DNA from: JBFXAN01 sp050184225
GTDB taxonomy: Bacteria; Chloroflexota; Dehalococcoidia; CAUJGQ01
Length of the DNA: 13,915 nucleotides
NCBI GenBank assembly: GCA_050184225.1
Contig: JBFXAN010000164.1
Coordinates: 1-13,915 of the forward strand
Reading direction: 5' to 3'
Shown here: piece by piece, positions 6,686-13,647 of the stretch
Position numbering within the stretch: position 1 is the stretch's first letter
Layout of the letters: each line of letters opens with the position of its first letter
The notes under the pieces: generated by a model
What the model was told of the DNA's origin: nothing
The model's database searches: none
Seen by the model: only the letters and a program-made list of their open reading frames with translations
Translations under genes and position numbers: made by a program

Positions 6686-8352
6686 GCGCACCCGAGCTGT
6701 CGACGGTTGACGCTGCAGCCTGGGACGAAGCGCGTCGCTGTCTGCCGGTGATTCGCCGGTTGGCGGAGAATCCGGCGCGTAAGCGAAGCGACGTGCTGGC
6801 GGCAGCGGCTGATCTCGGCTGCGGGCCGACCCACGCTTATGCGCTGCTGCGGCGTTACCTCACCGATGCGCGGCTCACGAGCCTGCTGCCGCACCGCCGC
6901 GGTCCCGAGCGCGGCACCTCCCTGCTTGACCAGGAGGTGGATGCGTTGATCCGCGAGGTGATCGACGCCGTCTATCTGACACGCCAGCGACCACGGATCG
7001 TTCACTTGGTCGAGGAGGTGCGGCGCCGCTGCATTGGCGAGGGTTTGCCCATTCCAGGCCGTAAGGCGATCGTGGCACGACTGCGGGCACGTTCCGCCCG
7101 CGAGATCGTCGCCAAACGAGAGGGCCCCAAGGCCGCCCGCGACCGCTATCTGCCGGCGGTCGGGTCGCTGGAAGCACACTGGCCGCTGTCGCTGATCCAG
7201 ATCGACCATACGCTGGTCGACGTGATCGTGGTGGATAGCGAGACGCGAGCGCCGATCCAACGGCCATGGCTGACACTGGCGATCGACGTCTGTACGCGCT
7301 GTGTCGCCGGCTTCCATCTGTCGCTGGAGCCGCCGTCCGCGACGTCGGTCGCGCTCTGCTTGAGCCACGTGGCGCTCGCCAAAGAGAGCTGGCTGGCCGA
7401 GCGCGGCATCGACGCGGTCTGGCCGGTGCGCGGCATCCCGGAGCGGCTGCACCTGGACAACGCCAAGGAGTTCCGATCGGAGGCGCTGAAGCGGGGCTGC
7501 GAGCAATATGGGGTAGCCATCGACTACAGGCCGGTGCGGACACCGCATTATGGCGGCCATATCGAGCGGCTGATCGGCACGATGATGGGCAAGGTCCATC
7601 TGTTGCCGGGGACCACCTTCTCCGACGTCCGCGCGAAGGGTGACCTGAACCCCGACAAGACGGCAGCGATGACGCTCGACGAGGTTGAACGCTGGCTTGG
7701 CCATGCGATCGCGGGCATCTATCACCGAGACTTGCATCGCGGCCTCGGGATCACCCCTCTGGCGGCGTGGCAGCGCGGTATTGCCGGTGATGGCACGACG
7801 CTGGGGCGCGGCGAGCCGATGGCGGTGTGCGATCCGCGCCGCTTCCTGATCGACTTCCTGCCGATCGCCCGCCGCAAAGTCCGGCGCGATGGGGTGGCAC
7901 TGCATGCGATCGGCTATTGGGCAGACGTGCTCAGCACCTGGATCGGTCATGCCGAGCCGATGATCATCCGCTACGATCCGCGCGATCTTAGCCGCGTCTA
8001 CCTGCTCGGCCTCGACGGCACCTACTACGACTTGAGCTACCGCGATCTGCGGCGTCCGCCGATCAGCTTGTGGGAGCACCGCTTGGCGCTGAAGCGGCTG
8101 CGCGAGGACGGCCGAGCGCTGGTCGACGAGGCCGCAATCTTCCGCACGATCGAGGCGATGCGGGCGATCGCGAATGATGCTGTTCGTGCCAGCAAGACGG
8201 CGCGGCGGCAGCGCGAACGCCGTCTGCGCGTCGTGCCCGGAGGGCGCTCCGATCTGCTGCCGATTGAGCCAGATGAGGCCGATACGTTGCGGCAGATCAG
8301 GGAGGAGCTGCCGCCCCACGAGCGGATGTTCCCTGTCGAGGAATGGGAATGA
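6682..8352 (+). CDS. tnsB: TnsB/TniA-like DDE transposase
   Basis: A 556-residue Mu/retroviral-integrase-type transposase that binds the terminal repeats and joins the 3' ends to target DNA. N-terminal helix-turn-helix domains span about 15-145 (for example VLAAAADLGCGPTHAYALLRRY). The catalytic core follows at about 160-360: D175 in LIQIDHTLVD, D259 in LHLDNAKEF and E295 in GGHIERLIGTMMGKVH, with exactly 35 residues between the second and third acid, the D,D(35)E spacing. A Mu-type C-terminal beta-barrel lies at about 375-460 (YDPRDLSRVYLLGLDGTYYDL). The last 90 residues are charged and helical, as in the TnsC-contacting tail of TnsB. The gene is intact and overlaps both neighbours by four bases, so the subunits are probably made in coupled fashion. 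Confidence 0.93.
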   Translation: MSAPELSTVDAAAWDEARRCLPVIRRLAENPARKRSDVLAAAADLGCGPTHAYALLRRYLTDARLTSLLPHRRGPERGTSLLDQEVDALIREVIDAVYLTRQRPRIVHLVEEVRRRCIGEGLPIPGRKAIVARLRARSAREIVAKREGPKAARDRYLPAVGSLEAHWPLSLIQIDHTLVDVIVVDSETRAPIQRPWLTLAIDVCTRCVAGFHLSLEPPSATSVALCLSHVALAKESWLAERGIDAVWPVRGIPERLHLDNAKEFRSEALKRGCEQYGVAIDYRPVRTPHYGGHIERLIGTMMGKVHLLPGTTFSDVRAKGDLNPDKTAAMTLDEVERWLGHAIAGIYHRDLHRGLGITPLAAWQRGIAGDGTTLGRGEPMAVCDPRRFLIDFLPIARRKVRRDGVALHAIGYWADVLSTWIGHAEPMIIRYDPRDLSRVYLLGLDGTYYDLSYRDLRRPPISLWEHRLALKRLREDGRALVDEAAIFRTIEAMRAIANDAVRASKTARRQRERRLRVVPGGRSDLLPIEPDEADTLRQIREELPPHERMFPVEEWE

Positions 8353-9245
8353 GCGGAGACTATCCGCACCTGCATCCATCGGCGCGGCGCGTCGCCGACG
8401 AAGACGCTCAGTCGCGGATACGGCGCATCCGCACGGATCGATGGATCGCCTACGCACGGGCGGAGGCCGTCCTGGCGGCGCTGGAGGATCTGCTGAGCTT
8501 CCCGAAGCGGATGCGGATGCCGAACCTGCTGCTGGTCGGTTCGACGAATAACGGCAAGACGATGATCGTCGAGAAGTTCCGGCGGGCACATCCTGGGATC
8601 GCCGCGGCCGAGACCGATGACGGGGTAGCACTCCTCCCCGTGGTGAGGACGCAAATGCCGCCTGGTCCTGACGAAGGCCGGTTCTTCGGGGCAATCCTCG
8701 ACGCACTGGGAATGCCGTTCAGCCCGCGCGACCGCATTGCGACCAAGCAGGACACAGCGGTCCGCGTCATGCGCGCCATGGGAGCGCGGCTGCTGGTGAT
8801 CGACGAACTGCACAATCTGCTATCGGGCACGTCGATGCAGCAACGGCGGCTGCTCAATCTCCTCCGCTGGCTCGGCAACGAACTGCAGATTCCGCTGGTG
8901 GGCGTCGGCACGGCCGAGGCGCTGCGCGCGATCCGCAGCGACGACCAGCTCGTCAACCGGTTCGAGCCGCTGGCTCTGCCGCTGTGGACCGATGATGACG
9001 AGTATCGCCGGCTGCTGAGCACGCTGGAGGCCGTGCTGCCGCTGCGCAAGCCGTCGCATCTCGCCGATTCCGCAATGGTGGCGCGGATCCTCTCGGCATC
9101 CGAAGGAGTGCTCGGCGAGATCATCGCCATCGTCATCCGGGCCGCGGTGCAGGCGGTGAACAGCGGTACGGAGACGATCTCTCCGCGCATGATCGAGAGT
9201 TCAGGCTTCATCCGGCCCTCCGAGCGGCGCCGTGTTGCGGTCTGA
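8349..9245 (+). CDS. tnsC: TnsC/TniB-like AAA+ ATPase
   Basis: A 298-residue ATPase that would form filaments on target DNA, receive the signal from TniQ and activate TnsA/TnsB. Walker A is GSTNNGKT at residues 64-71, the TniB-type variant. Walker B is LLVIDE with D152 and E153. A sensor-1-like segment VGVGTAE lies at about 184-190, and a candidate arginine finger R204 in LVNRFEPL. The C-terminal helical lid follows at 235-270. The ATG at 8349 is preferred because GAGGA lies 6 bases upstream and it overlaps the tnsB stop as ATGA; an in-frame ATG at 8343 would add two residues. At about 300 residues it is like TniB of Tn402/Tn5053 and much shorter than Tn7 TnsC (555). Confidence 0.92.
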   Translation: MSGDYPHLHPSARRVADEDAQSRIRRIRTDRWIAYARAEAVLAALEDLLSFPKRMRMPNLLLVGSTNNGKTMIVEKFRRAHPGIAAAETDDGVALLPVVRTQMPPGPDEGRFFGAILDALGMPFSPRDRIATKQDTAVRVMRAMGARLLVIDELHNLLSGTSMQQRRLLNLLRWLGNELQIPLVGVGTAEALRAIRSDDQLVNRFEPLALPLWTDDDEYRRLLSTLEAVLPLRKPSHLADSAMVARILSASEGVLGEIIAIVIRAAVQAVNSGTETISPRMIESSGFIRPSERRRVAV

Positions 9246-10788
9246 CGTGTTCGAGGTGGCTCCGGCACCGGCGCCGCCGGGCAGTTGCGCGCACCTGCCG
9301 AGACACGTGGCGCCAATCGAAGGTGAGGCGCTCGTCTCCTGGGTTGCAAAGCTGAGCGCCGACCTGGACATGGGGCCGCGTTTGCTCTGCCGGGACGCGT
9401 TCGGCGTTGACGCCAGGCGCGATCCCGAATGGTGGCGTCGCCCTGACGCCGACGTCTTGGAGCGAATGGAAAGCTGGACCGGTGTCAGTCGGCTCCGCTT
9501 TATCGATATGACGCTGAGCGACTGGTCCGCGACGATGGATGATGAAGAGACGGATCGGTTCTGCGCGAGCCGTTGGCGCAGGCCGAGGGCCAGCCCTACT
9601 CGTCCTCGCCGCCTCGATACCTGCCCGCTCTGTGTCGCCGAAGCGCCGCGCCCGCATCTCCAGTTGATCTGGATGTTGGGCTGGACAGGTGCATGCCCGC
9701 GTCATGGCGTGGTGCTCAGCGGGACATGCCCATCCTGCGGGCATGTGTTGCGGTTGCGCGGATTGAAAGACGCCGGGCCTGTCGATCTGCTTGCCTGCGG
9801 TCGCTGCGCTGCGCGCCTCGCCGGCACCGGTGGCTTCGTCGCACATCCGGCAGTGCTTGATCTGCAAGCAGCCTTGATCGCCGGCAAGCGAAGCGGGATG
9901 ACAATCGTCCCTGGCGTGGGCGCGCTCGATTGGCCCACGACAATGGCGCTCGCCGACGTGCTCCTCGCCATGGTCTGGGCAAGGCGCACGAAGAAACAGC
10001 GCGACTACCTCGCGCCGAGACGGCGCGATCGCTTGTTTGCCAGCATTGGCCGAGACCTCGGGATGACGCAGGGCGAATGGGAACGCGTCCCGTGGACGAG
10101 GAACTACGGCGGATTGCTGCTGCTGGCCTGGCTGCTGAGAGACCTTGAGGTGCGCCTGCCGAGAGCCATGTCTACTCTCTGCACGCCACGCCTTGAGGGT
10201 TTGCTCAATCCGTTCACAGACCTTAACGACATCACAAAGGAGCGGCTGCGGACCATCCTCGCTGCAGCAACCGTCAAGCCGCCGAAGGGCCGTCGCGCGT
10301 GGAAGCCGTGGCTGCGCATCCTTCCTGAAAGCGCTGACGACTTGCGCGAACGCGCCATGCACGAGCGCTACAAGCATCGGCGCCAGCGGCTCAGAGCTCT
10401 GGCTGAACTCAAGGACGGGGCTTCGGTCGAGGCTGTGGCGACGCTCGTCGGCGTAACGCCGCACAGCGTCTATCGCTGGCTCCATCGAGGCGTCGCCGGC
10501 GGCCTGGAGGCTGCGTTGGAGCGCCCTACTGGCAAGCCCGCTCTGACCGGCACTCAAGCCGAAGCGTTGGCTCAGTGGATCGCTTGCGATCGTGTCCACC
10601 AGGACCGCCGGGCGATTGCCGCGCGGGCCAAGGAGGCGTTTGGCATCGAGCTCAATCTCGACGCCGCGTCGAAGCTCCTTGCCAAGCACGGCCGGGCCCC
10701 GCCGGGTCGTCGGCGCCGACTGTGGGGGCCCAAGCACGGACCTCGCCCAAGAGCTGGATCTACTCATCATCCTGCTCCCGGTCCGTGA
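9232..10788 (+). CDS. tniQ: TniQ/TnsD-like target selector fused to an IS630-type DNA-binding domain
   Basis: A 518-residue protein. The N-terminal TniQ domain (about 20-200) begins with the family pattern EGEALVSWVAKLSADL and carries zinc-finger ligands C131/C134, C155/H158, C166/C169 and C189/C192. A helical middle follows (230-375). From about 383 the protein resembles the DNA-binding half of an IS630/Tc1-type transposase: a first helix-turn-helix (ASVEAVATLVGVTPHSVYRW, then GGLEAALERPTGKPALT) and a second winged helix (RRAIAARAKEAFGIELNLDA, then ASKLLAKHG), with no DDE domain after it. I infer that this tail reads the target site. The start is GTG 9232, overlapping tnsC by 14 bases with only a weak ribosome binding site; GTG 9247 is possible. 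The last residues (HHPAPGP) are encoded within the right-end repeats. Confidence 0.87.
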   Translation: MLRSDVFEVAPAPAPPGSCAHLPRHVAPIEGEALVSWVAKLSADLDMGPRLLCRDAFGVDARRDPEWWRRPDADVLERMESWTGVSRLRFIDMTLSDWSATMDDEETDRFCASRWRRPRASPTRPRRLDTCPLCVAEAPRPHLQLIWMLGWTGACPRHGVVLSGTCPSCGHVLRLRGLKDAGPVDLLACGRCAARLAGTGGFVAHPAVLDLQAALIAGKRSGMTIVPGVGALDWPTTMALADVLLAMVWARRTKKQRDYLAPRRRDRLFASIGRDLGMTQGEWERVPWTRNYGGLLLLAWLLRDLEVRLPRAMSTLCTPRLEGLLNPFTDLNDITKERLRTILAAATVKPPKGRRAWKPWLRILPESADDLRERAMHERYKHRRQRLRALAELKDGASVEAVATLVGVTPHSVYRWLHRGVAGGLEAALERPTGKPALTGTQAEALAQWIACDRVHQDRRAIAARAKEAFGIELNLDAASKLLAKHGRAPPGRRRRLWGPKHGPRPRAGSTHHPAPGP

Positions 10789-10858
10789 ATCCGGTTCGGG
10801 AATCCTGGAACCGGTTCACGATACTTGGCCCCGGTTCGCGAAACCTCGCCCCCCGACA
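10778..10858 (+). repeat. Transposon right end: array of TnsB-type binding repeats
   Basis: Four copies in tandem: CCGGTCCGTGAAT (10778-10790), CCGGTTCGGGAAT (10791-10803), CCGGTTCACGATAC (10811-10824) and CCGGTTCGCGAAAC (10831-10844). The last three are spaced exactly 20 bp apart. The outermost copy continues to the terminus as CTCGCCCCCCGACA and forms the terminal inverted repeat with the left end. The first copy overlaps the tniQ stop codon. The dense right-end and sparse left-end layout resembles the asymmetry of Tn7 ends, although in Tn7 the dense end is next to tnsA. Confidence 0.85.
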
Positions 10859-10863
10859 ACGGT
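10859..10863 (+). repeat. Target-site duplication, right copy (ACGGT)
   Basis: Exact repeat of 5920-5924. Removing the element and one copy restores a continuous site reading CCCCG-ACGGT-GGATGAG, which would be the pre-insertion sequence. Confidence 0.88.
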
Positions 10864-10878
10864 GGATGAGTGCGGTCC

Positions 10879-10909
10879 GTTAGACAGATTCCGAAGGAAT
10901 CTGAGTTAG
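10879..10909. promoter_or_regulatory. Palindrome framed by GTTAG direct repeats, candidate protein-binding or attachment site
   Basis: A perfect 8-bp inverted repeat, CAGATTCC-GAA-GGAATCTG (10885-10903), lies between two direct copies of GTTAG (10879-10883 and 10905-10909). It sits between the iterons and the transposon right end, 26 bp from the insertion point. No T-run follows on either strand, so a terminator is unlikely. It could bind RepA, a lost ParA/ParB system or the TniQ tail. Function is inferred. Confidence 0.6.
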
Positions 10910-10962
10910 TGAAGTTACGGCCACACCAACCTGTTGAGCGCCAAGGACTTTTCTCCGATTGC

Positions 10963-11028
10963 GGTCCCCGATAGCACGAGGACCGGGTCCCCGATGGCAC
11001 GATGGTCGCCGTCCCCGATAGCACGAGG
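10963..11028 (-). repeat. Three iteron-like repeats, probable origin of replication
   Basis: Three direct repeats share TCCCCGAT-GCACGA: GTCCCCGATAGCACGAGG at 10964-10981, GTCCCCGATGGCACGATGG at 10987-11005 and GTCCCCGATAGCACGAGG at 11011-11028, with 23- and 24-bp periods, about two helical turns. A degenerate piece (TCTCCGATTGCGG) lies just to the left at 10952. They sit directly downstream of the repA stop, where RepA-type plasmids often carry RepA-binding iterons. The role as oriV is inferred from position, repeat number and spacing. Confidence 0.7.
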
Positions 11029-11032
11029 CGAG

Positions 11033-11920
11033 TCACAGCTTGTCCCCAGGACGGGAGGTTGGTGCGTTGCGGTGCAACGTCATCACGAACGGGTCGCGGA
11101 GGGCCGGCGTGAAGGCGAGACGCTCGGCACCGCGCGGCCCACGCTCGATGACCAGCCGATAGCCCGGCAGAGTCTGGCGGCGCACGATCTCGCGCAGATC
11201 GTAGGCGAAGTGCTTGAGCGGCGAGAGGCTGCCGGACTTGGCGTGAAGATGCAGAAAATCGAAGCTCCAGCCACCGGCCTGACGGCCGCCGTGCTTGCGC
11301 ACGACGCGGTAGAGCCAGCGCTCCAGCCCGCCCGTCAGATCGAAATATGCCCGGTCGATGGTGAGCACGAGCGCATCGTCCAGCACGCCGGCATAGAACC
11401 AGTCCGGCAGGATCAGCTCGAGCCCGAGCGGGCGGCCGTTCGCGTCGGCGGTCTCTTTCCATTCGTTGATCCAGGAGAAGCGGTGACGCCGCCGCTCTGC
11501 CGGCTGGCGGATGGAGGTCAGCACGGTGGTCGATTGCAGCCGGTCGAGCGCGGCCTTCAGGCGATCGTAATCCCGTGCGCCGGTACCGCGGCCGACGAAG
11601 GTCAGGATCTCATAGGGAGTGGCCGCCATCAGACGGGACGTTTTCAACCCGGCGTCCCTCGCCTCCACGATCTGGGAGGCTGCCCAGATCAGCACGTCGG
11701 CGTCCCAGATGGTCGCCATGCCGTGGTCGGGCACGGCCTCGACACGGATGGCGACGGTACGGGTGCGGTAATCAATCGGCAGGACGCGCTTGGACTTGGC
11801 CAGCGAGAAGAAGGGATAGGCCATGAGGTCCTGCGCATCGCGGGGCGCTAGGTCACCCGGCAATGCCCGGAAGAGATGGAGCTGATCCCGCTCGCTGGCC
11901 CGCTTGTGCCGAGAGGTCAC
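11033..11920 (-). CDS. repA: Plasmid replication initiator protein A
   Basis: A 295-residue member of the RepA replication initiator family common on alphaproteobacterial plasmids and ICEs. It would bind the adjacent iterons and open the origin. Family-typical stretches include RDLMAYPFFSLAKSKR-like DLMAYPFFSLAKSKRVLPID near the N-terminus, MAATPYEILTFVGRGTG and DYDRLKAALDRLQSTTVLTS in the first winged helix, and FDLTGGLERWLYRVVRKHGG in the second. I place the start at GTG 11920 because GGAGAC lies just upstream, 13 bases after the stop of the preceding HTH gene; an ATG at 11956 would overlap that gene by 23 bases and add 12 residues. The gene appears intact and is cotranscribed with the HTH gene. 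Confidence 0.88.
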   Translation of the reverse strand: MTSRHKRASERDQLHLFRALPGDLAPRDAQDLMAYPFFSLAKSKRVLPIDYRTRTVAIRVEAVPDHGMATIWDADVLIWAASQIVEARDAGLKTSRLMAATPYEILTFVGRGTGARDYDRLKAALDRLQSTTVLTSIRQPAERRRHRFSWINEWKETADANGRPLGLELILPDWFYAGVLDDALVLTIDRAYFDLTGGLERWLYRVVRKHGGRQAGGWSFDFLHLHAKSGSLSPLKHFAYDLREIVRRQTLPGYRLVIERGPRGAERLAFTPALRDPFVMTLHRNAPTSRPGDKL

Positions 11921-11933
11921 GCGCCGTCTCCGA

Positions 11934-12218
11934 TCACCGTCGAACCCGGGCGGCATAGGCGGGCGGAGCCGCGATGCGCGGCTTGGCCGGCAGCACGGTG
12001 CCGGCGCCGGGATCGGAGGTTGAGGTCTTGGCGCCGCGATCGGCCCATGCCTTGAGGTCTTCGACGGCATAGACGACGCGGCCGCCAATCTTCCGGTAGG
12101 TCGGGCCCGTACCGTAGGTCCGATGCTTTTCCAGGGTGCGCCCCGAGAGGCTCAGGAAGCGCGCGGCTTCGGGTGTGCGCAGAAAGCGTGGCGGCAGGCC
12201 GGCGGTAGGATCGGGCAT
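11934..12218 (-). CDS. Small excisionase/AlpA-like helix-turn-helix protein
   Basis: A 94-residue DNA-binding protein. Residues 10-60 (FLRTPEAARFLSLSGRTLEK, then a YRKIGGRVVYAVEDLKAWAD segment) form the MerR-like winged helix-turn-helix typical of excisionase/AlpA proteins. The basic, Ala/Pro-rich tail is probably disordered. The ATG at 12218 is chosen because GGAG lies 8 bases upstream and the domain begins soon after. It immediately precedes repA, the usual arrangement on these elements, and may regulate repA or act in excision. The frame is open for about 100 codons further upstream, but that part is compositionally unlike the family. Confidence 0.85.
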   Translation of the reverse strand: MPDPTAGLPPRFLRTPEAARFLSLSGRTLEKHRTYGTGPTYRKIGGRVVYAVEDLKAWADRGAKTSTSDPGAGTVLPAKPRIAAPPAYAARVRR

Positions 12219-12354
12219 GCGAGGGGCTCCGTGGTCCTGGCGAGAGCCGTCGACGGCGACGGCGGATCGACGGTCACGGTGGCGGAGAACGACGGCGCGG
12301 GTGGATGACGGAGTCGCGCGGCATCGGCCGCGACACCCCTTGCTCCAGCACGCG

Positions 12355-13120
12355 CTAGCGGCTGCCGCGCAGCAGCTTGCGGTAGCCGCCTTCCATGGTG
12401 ACGGCGGCGTCCTTGACGAGGCGGATCGTCTGGCCGCGGAGGGAGGATGTCTTCCACTCATAAGCGGCGAGGGCGCCGGGCCCGTACAGGGCCTGGGCGA
12501 TCTCGCGATAGCTTGCGCCGGCCATATGACCATCGAGACCGCGGACCATCAGAACGAGGCGCTGGCGCAAGCGTGCCGTGATCGTCCACGCGCGTGGCAC
12601 GGGGCCTGCCGGGCGGCCGCGAAGGCGACGCCGGAGACGCAGCAGTCCGGCGAAACGGAGCGCGACATCGTCGTCCAGAGGAACGAGCGCGGCCATCCGT
12701 GCGCCAGGGCGCAATCCCCGCAGCCACACGCGGTGCGCGCCTTCCTGGTCCTGCAGCACGACGTGGCGGCCGTCCAGCCCCTGGATGGCAGTGACGTCGG
12801 GCGATCGATCGAAGCGATCCAAGCGACGTGCGTTCGTGTAGCTATCTGGCGCCGGAACGAGAATCACAGCGTGAGGGACGAGCTCCGGCCGCCAGGTTGG
12901 CGAAACGTCAGGGGCTGCCAGCTCAGGGTCGCAGGCGAAAACAAAGCCCCCATCGTTCGGCGATGGCTACGGCGTCCGGGCTCGTTGCTTCGACAATCCG
13001 AGCAAAATCCTTCTGATACTCGCGATTGCGCCGCAAAAACTCCCACGCGAGTTCCGCGCGGTCGAGTTGGCTCAGATATTCGTAGTCGCTCGGCGATCTC
13101 CAGTCCGGTCTCCGTGGCAT
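12355..13120 (-). pseudogene. DUF6499 plus DUF2285 putative regulator, split by a one-base frameshift
   Basis: The first part, from ATG 13120, reads MPRRPDWRSPSDYEYLSQLD and continues to RWGLCF, the small N-terminal domain (DUF6499) of these proteins. It then meets a premature TGA at 12923-12925. The rest lies one frame over (ACDPELAAPDVSPTWRPELV, then PHAVILVPAPDSYTNARRLD) and continues to a DUF2285 (RovC-like DNA-binding) C-terminus, LDGHMAGASYREIAQALYGP...GGYRKLLRGSR. Removing one base from the AAAA run at 12938-12941 (TTTT in the gene), or from the GGGGG nearby, would restore a single 254-residue protein of normal size. It is either a recent mutation or a sequencing error; programmed frameshifting is a less likely third choice. 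Confidence 0.8.
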
Positions 13121-13268
13121 ACGCTACCTCCACGTTCCAAGAAGCTGCACGATGAGCGATGCCGACTTATTGGCGTGAGAGCAGCCGTGGAAGTCCCCGG
13201 AGGTCGAACGCGCGATGCACTGACTGCAGCAGAGATTCCGGCGGCAGACGTGCTTGCGACCTTGCAGG

Positions 13269-13532
13269 TCAGTTCAGGCGCGGGCGCAGCAGATGCTCGT
13301 GGCCTGCTTCCATCATCCAACGTGCGCGCGCCAGATGGCTGTCATGGACGAGGCGCGCACGCTTGGGATAGCGCGCGGGATCGAGACCGAAAATGACCCG
13401 CACGGCTTCGCGCCAATCGGCGCCGTCCTCCGAAGCGTCCAACAGGCGCAGGTAGGCCGCGAGATGCCGCTCGTCGTATGGCGTGAGCTTCGCGCTGTCG
13501 GGCGGGCGATCGTCGAAAGCGGGTATGCTCAT
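13269..13532 (-). CDS. Small DUF2285-like (RovC C-terminal domain) DNA-binding protein
   Basis: An 87-residue protein. Its core, LTPYDERHLAAYLRLLDASE, then GADWREAVRVIFGLDPARYP and SHLARARWMMEAGHEHLLRP, shows the same pattern as the DUF2285 domain of the neighbouring broken gene: L--LRLLD, GA-(W/Y)RE, a G-containing turn, then a basic helix ending in LL-R. It therefore looks like a stand-alone single-domain relative. Such small proteins usually sit just upstream of the DUF6499/DUF2285 gene in these elements, as here. Role inferred: regulation of the transfer or replication genes. The ATG at 13532 has only a weak upstream GAGC. Length is normal. Confidence 0.75.
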   Translation of the reverse strand: MSIPAFDDRPPDSAKLTPYDERHLAAYLRLLDASEDGADWREAVRVIFGLDPARYPKRARLVHDSHLARARWMMEAGHEHLLRPRLN

Positions 13533-13647
13533 GGTCGGGCTCGCTCATTTGCACATTGTCGAACGCCGTGCCGGTTGCAGGATCCCCCCGTGCCAATGAG
13601 ACCTGCGCCACTATCCCCGTGGAGATTAGTGGGCGACAAGGTAGACC

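Larger units (their letters stand above)
5925..10858 (+). mobile_element. Complete cargo-free Tn7-like transposon (tnsA-tnsB-tnsC-tniQ)
   Basis: A 4,934-bp element defined from the sequence by three agreeing signals: terminal inverted repeats of 28 bp with 23 matches (5925-5952 against the complement of 10831-10858), TGT...ACA termini, and a perfect 5-bp duplication ACGGT on both sides. Inside are only four genes in one plus-strand operon with overlapping ends (4, 4 and 14 bases). All catalytic motifs are present: TnsA E-D-EIK, TnsB D-D(35)E, TnsC Walker A and B. With TnsA included, cut-and-paste movement is expected. No passenger gene fits: 137 bp precede tnsA and 70 bp follow tniQ, and both are occupied by end sequences. 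It split the repA/iteron region from the DUF2840-traF operon. Confidence 0.9.

Noticed and set aside
5911..8706. 931-codon open frame on the minus strand across tnsA, tnsB and the start of tnsC
   Set aside because: It is antisense to three genes with clear catalytic motifs, has an Arg/Pro/Ser-rich composition with no recognisable domain, and crosses the transposon's left terminus. It is a GC-rich shadow frame.
9208..10770. 520-codon minus-strand frame opposite tniQ
   Set aside because: It mirrors tniQ, which carries zinc-finger and helix-turn-helix motifs. The antisense product is low-complexity.
5925..10858. CRISPR-associated (CAST-type) transposon considered
   Set aside because: No Cas12k or Cascade genes, no repeat array and no tracrRNA-like region; the element has no room for them, and TniQ is long with its own DNA-binding tail.
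10885..10903. Palindrome considered as a rho-independent terminator for tniQ or repA
   Set aside because: No run of T follows on either strand, the stem is AT-rich, and GTTAG direct repeats frame it, which suggests a protein-binding site.
10963..11028. Repeats considered as a CRISPR array
   Set aside because: Only three units, with 4-6 bp between them rather than 30-40 bp spacers, no cas genes, and a position next to repA; iterons fit better.
10934..11851. 305-codon plus-strand frame opposite repA
   Set aside because: repA is clearly encoded on the minus strand with a ribosome binding site and family motifs. The plus frame also runs through the iterons.
12136..13155. 339-codon plus-strand frame opposite the DUF2285 gene
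   Set aside because: Although it is continuous while the real gene is frameshifted, its sequence is a compositional shadow and the DUF6499/DUF2285 motifs are on the minus strand.
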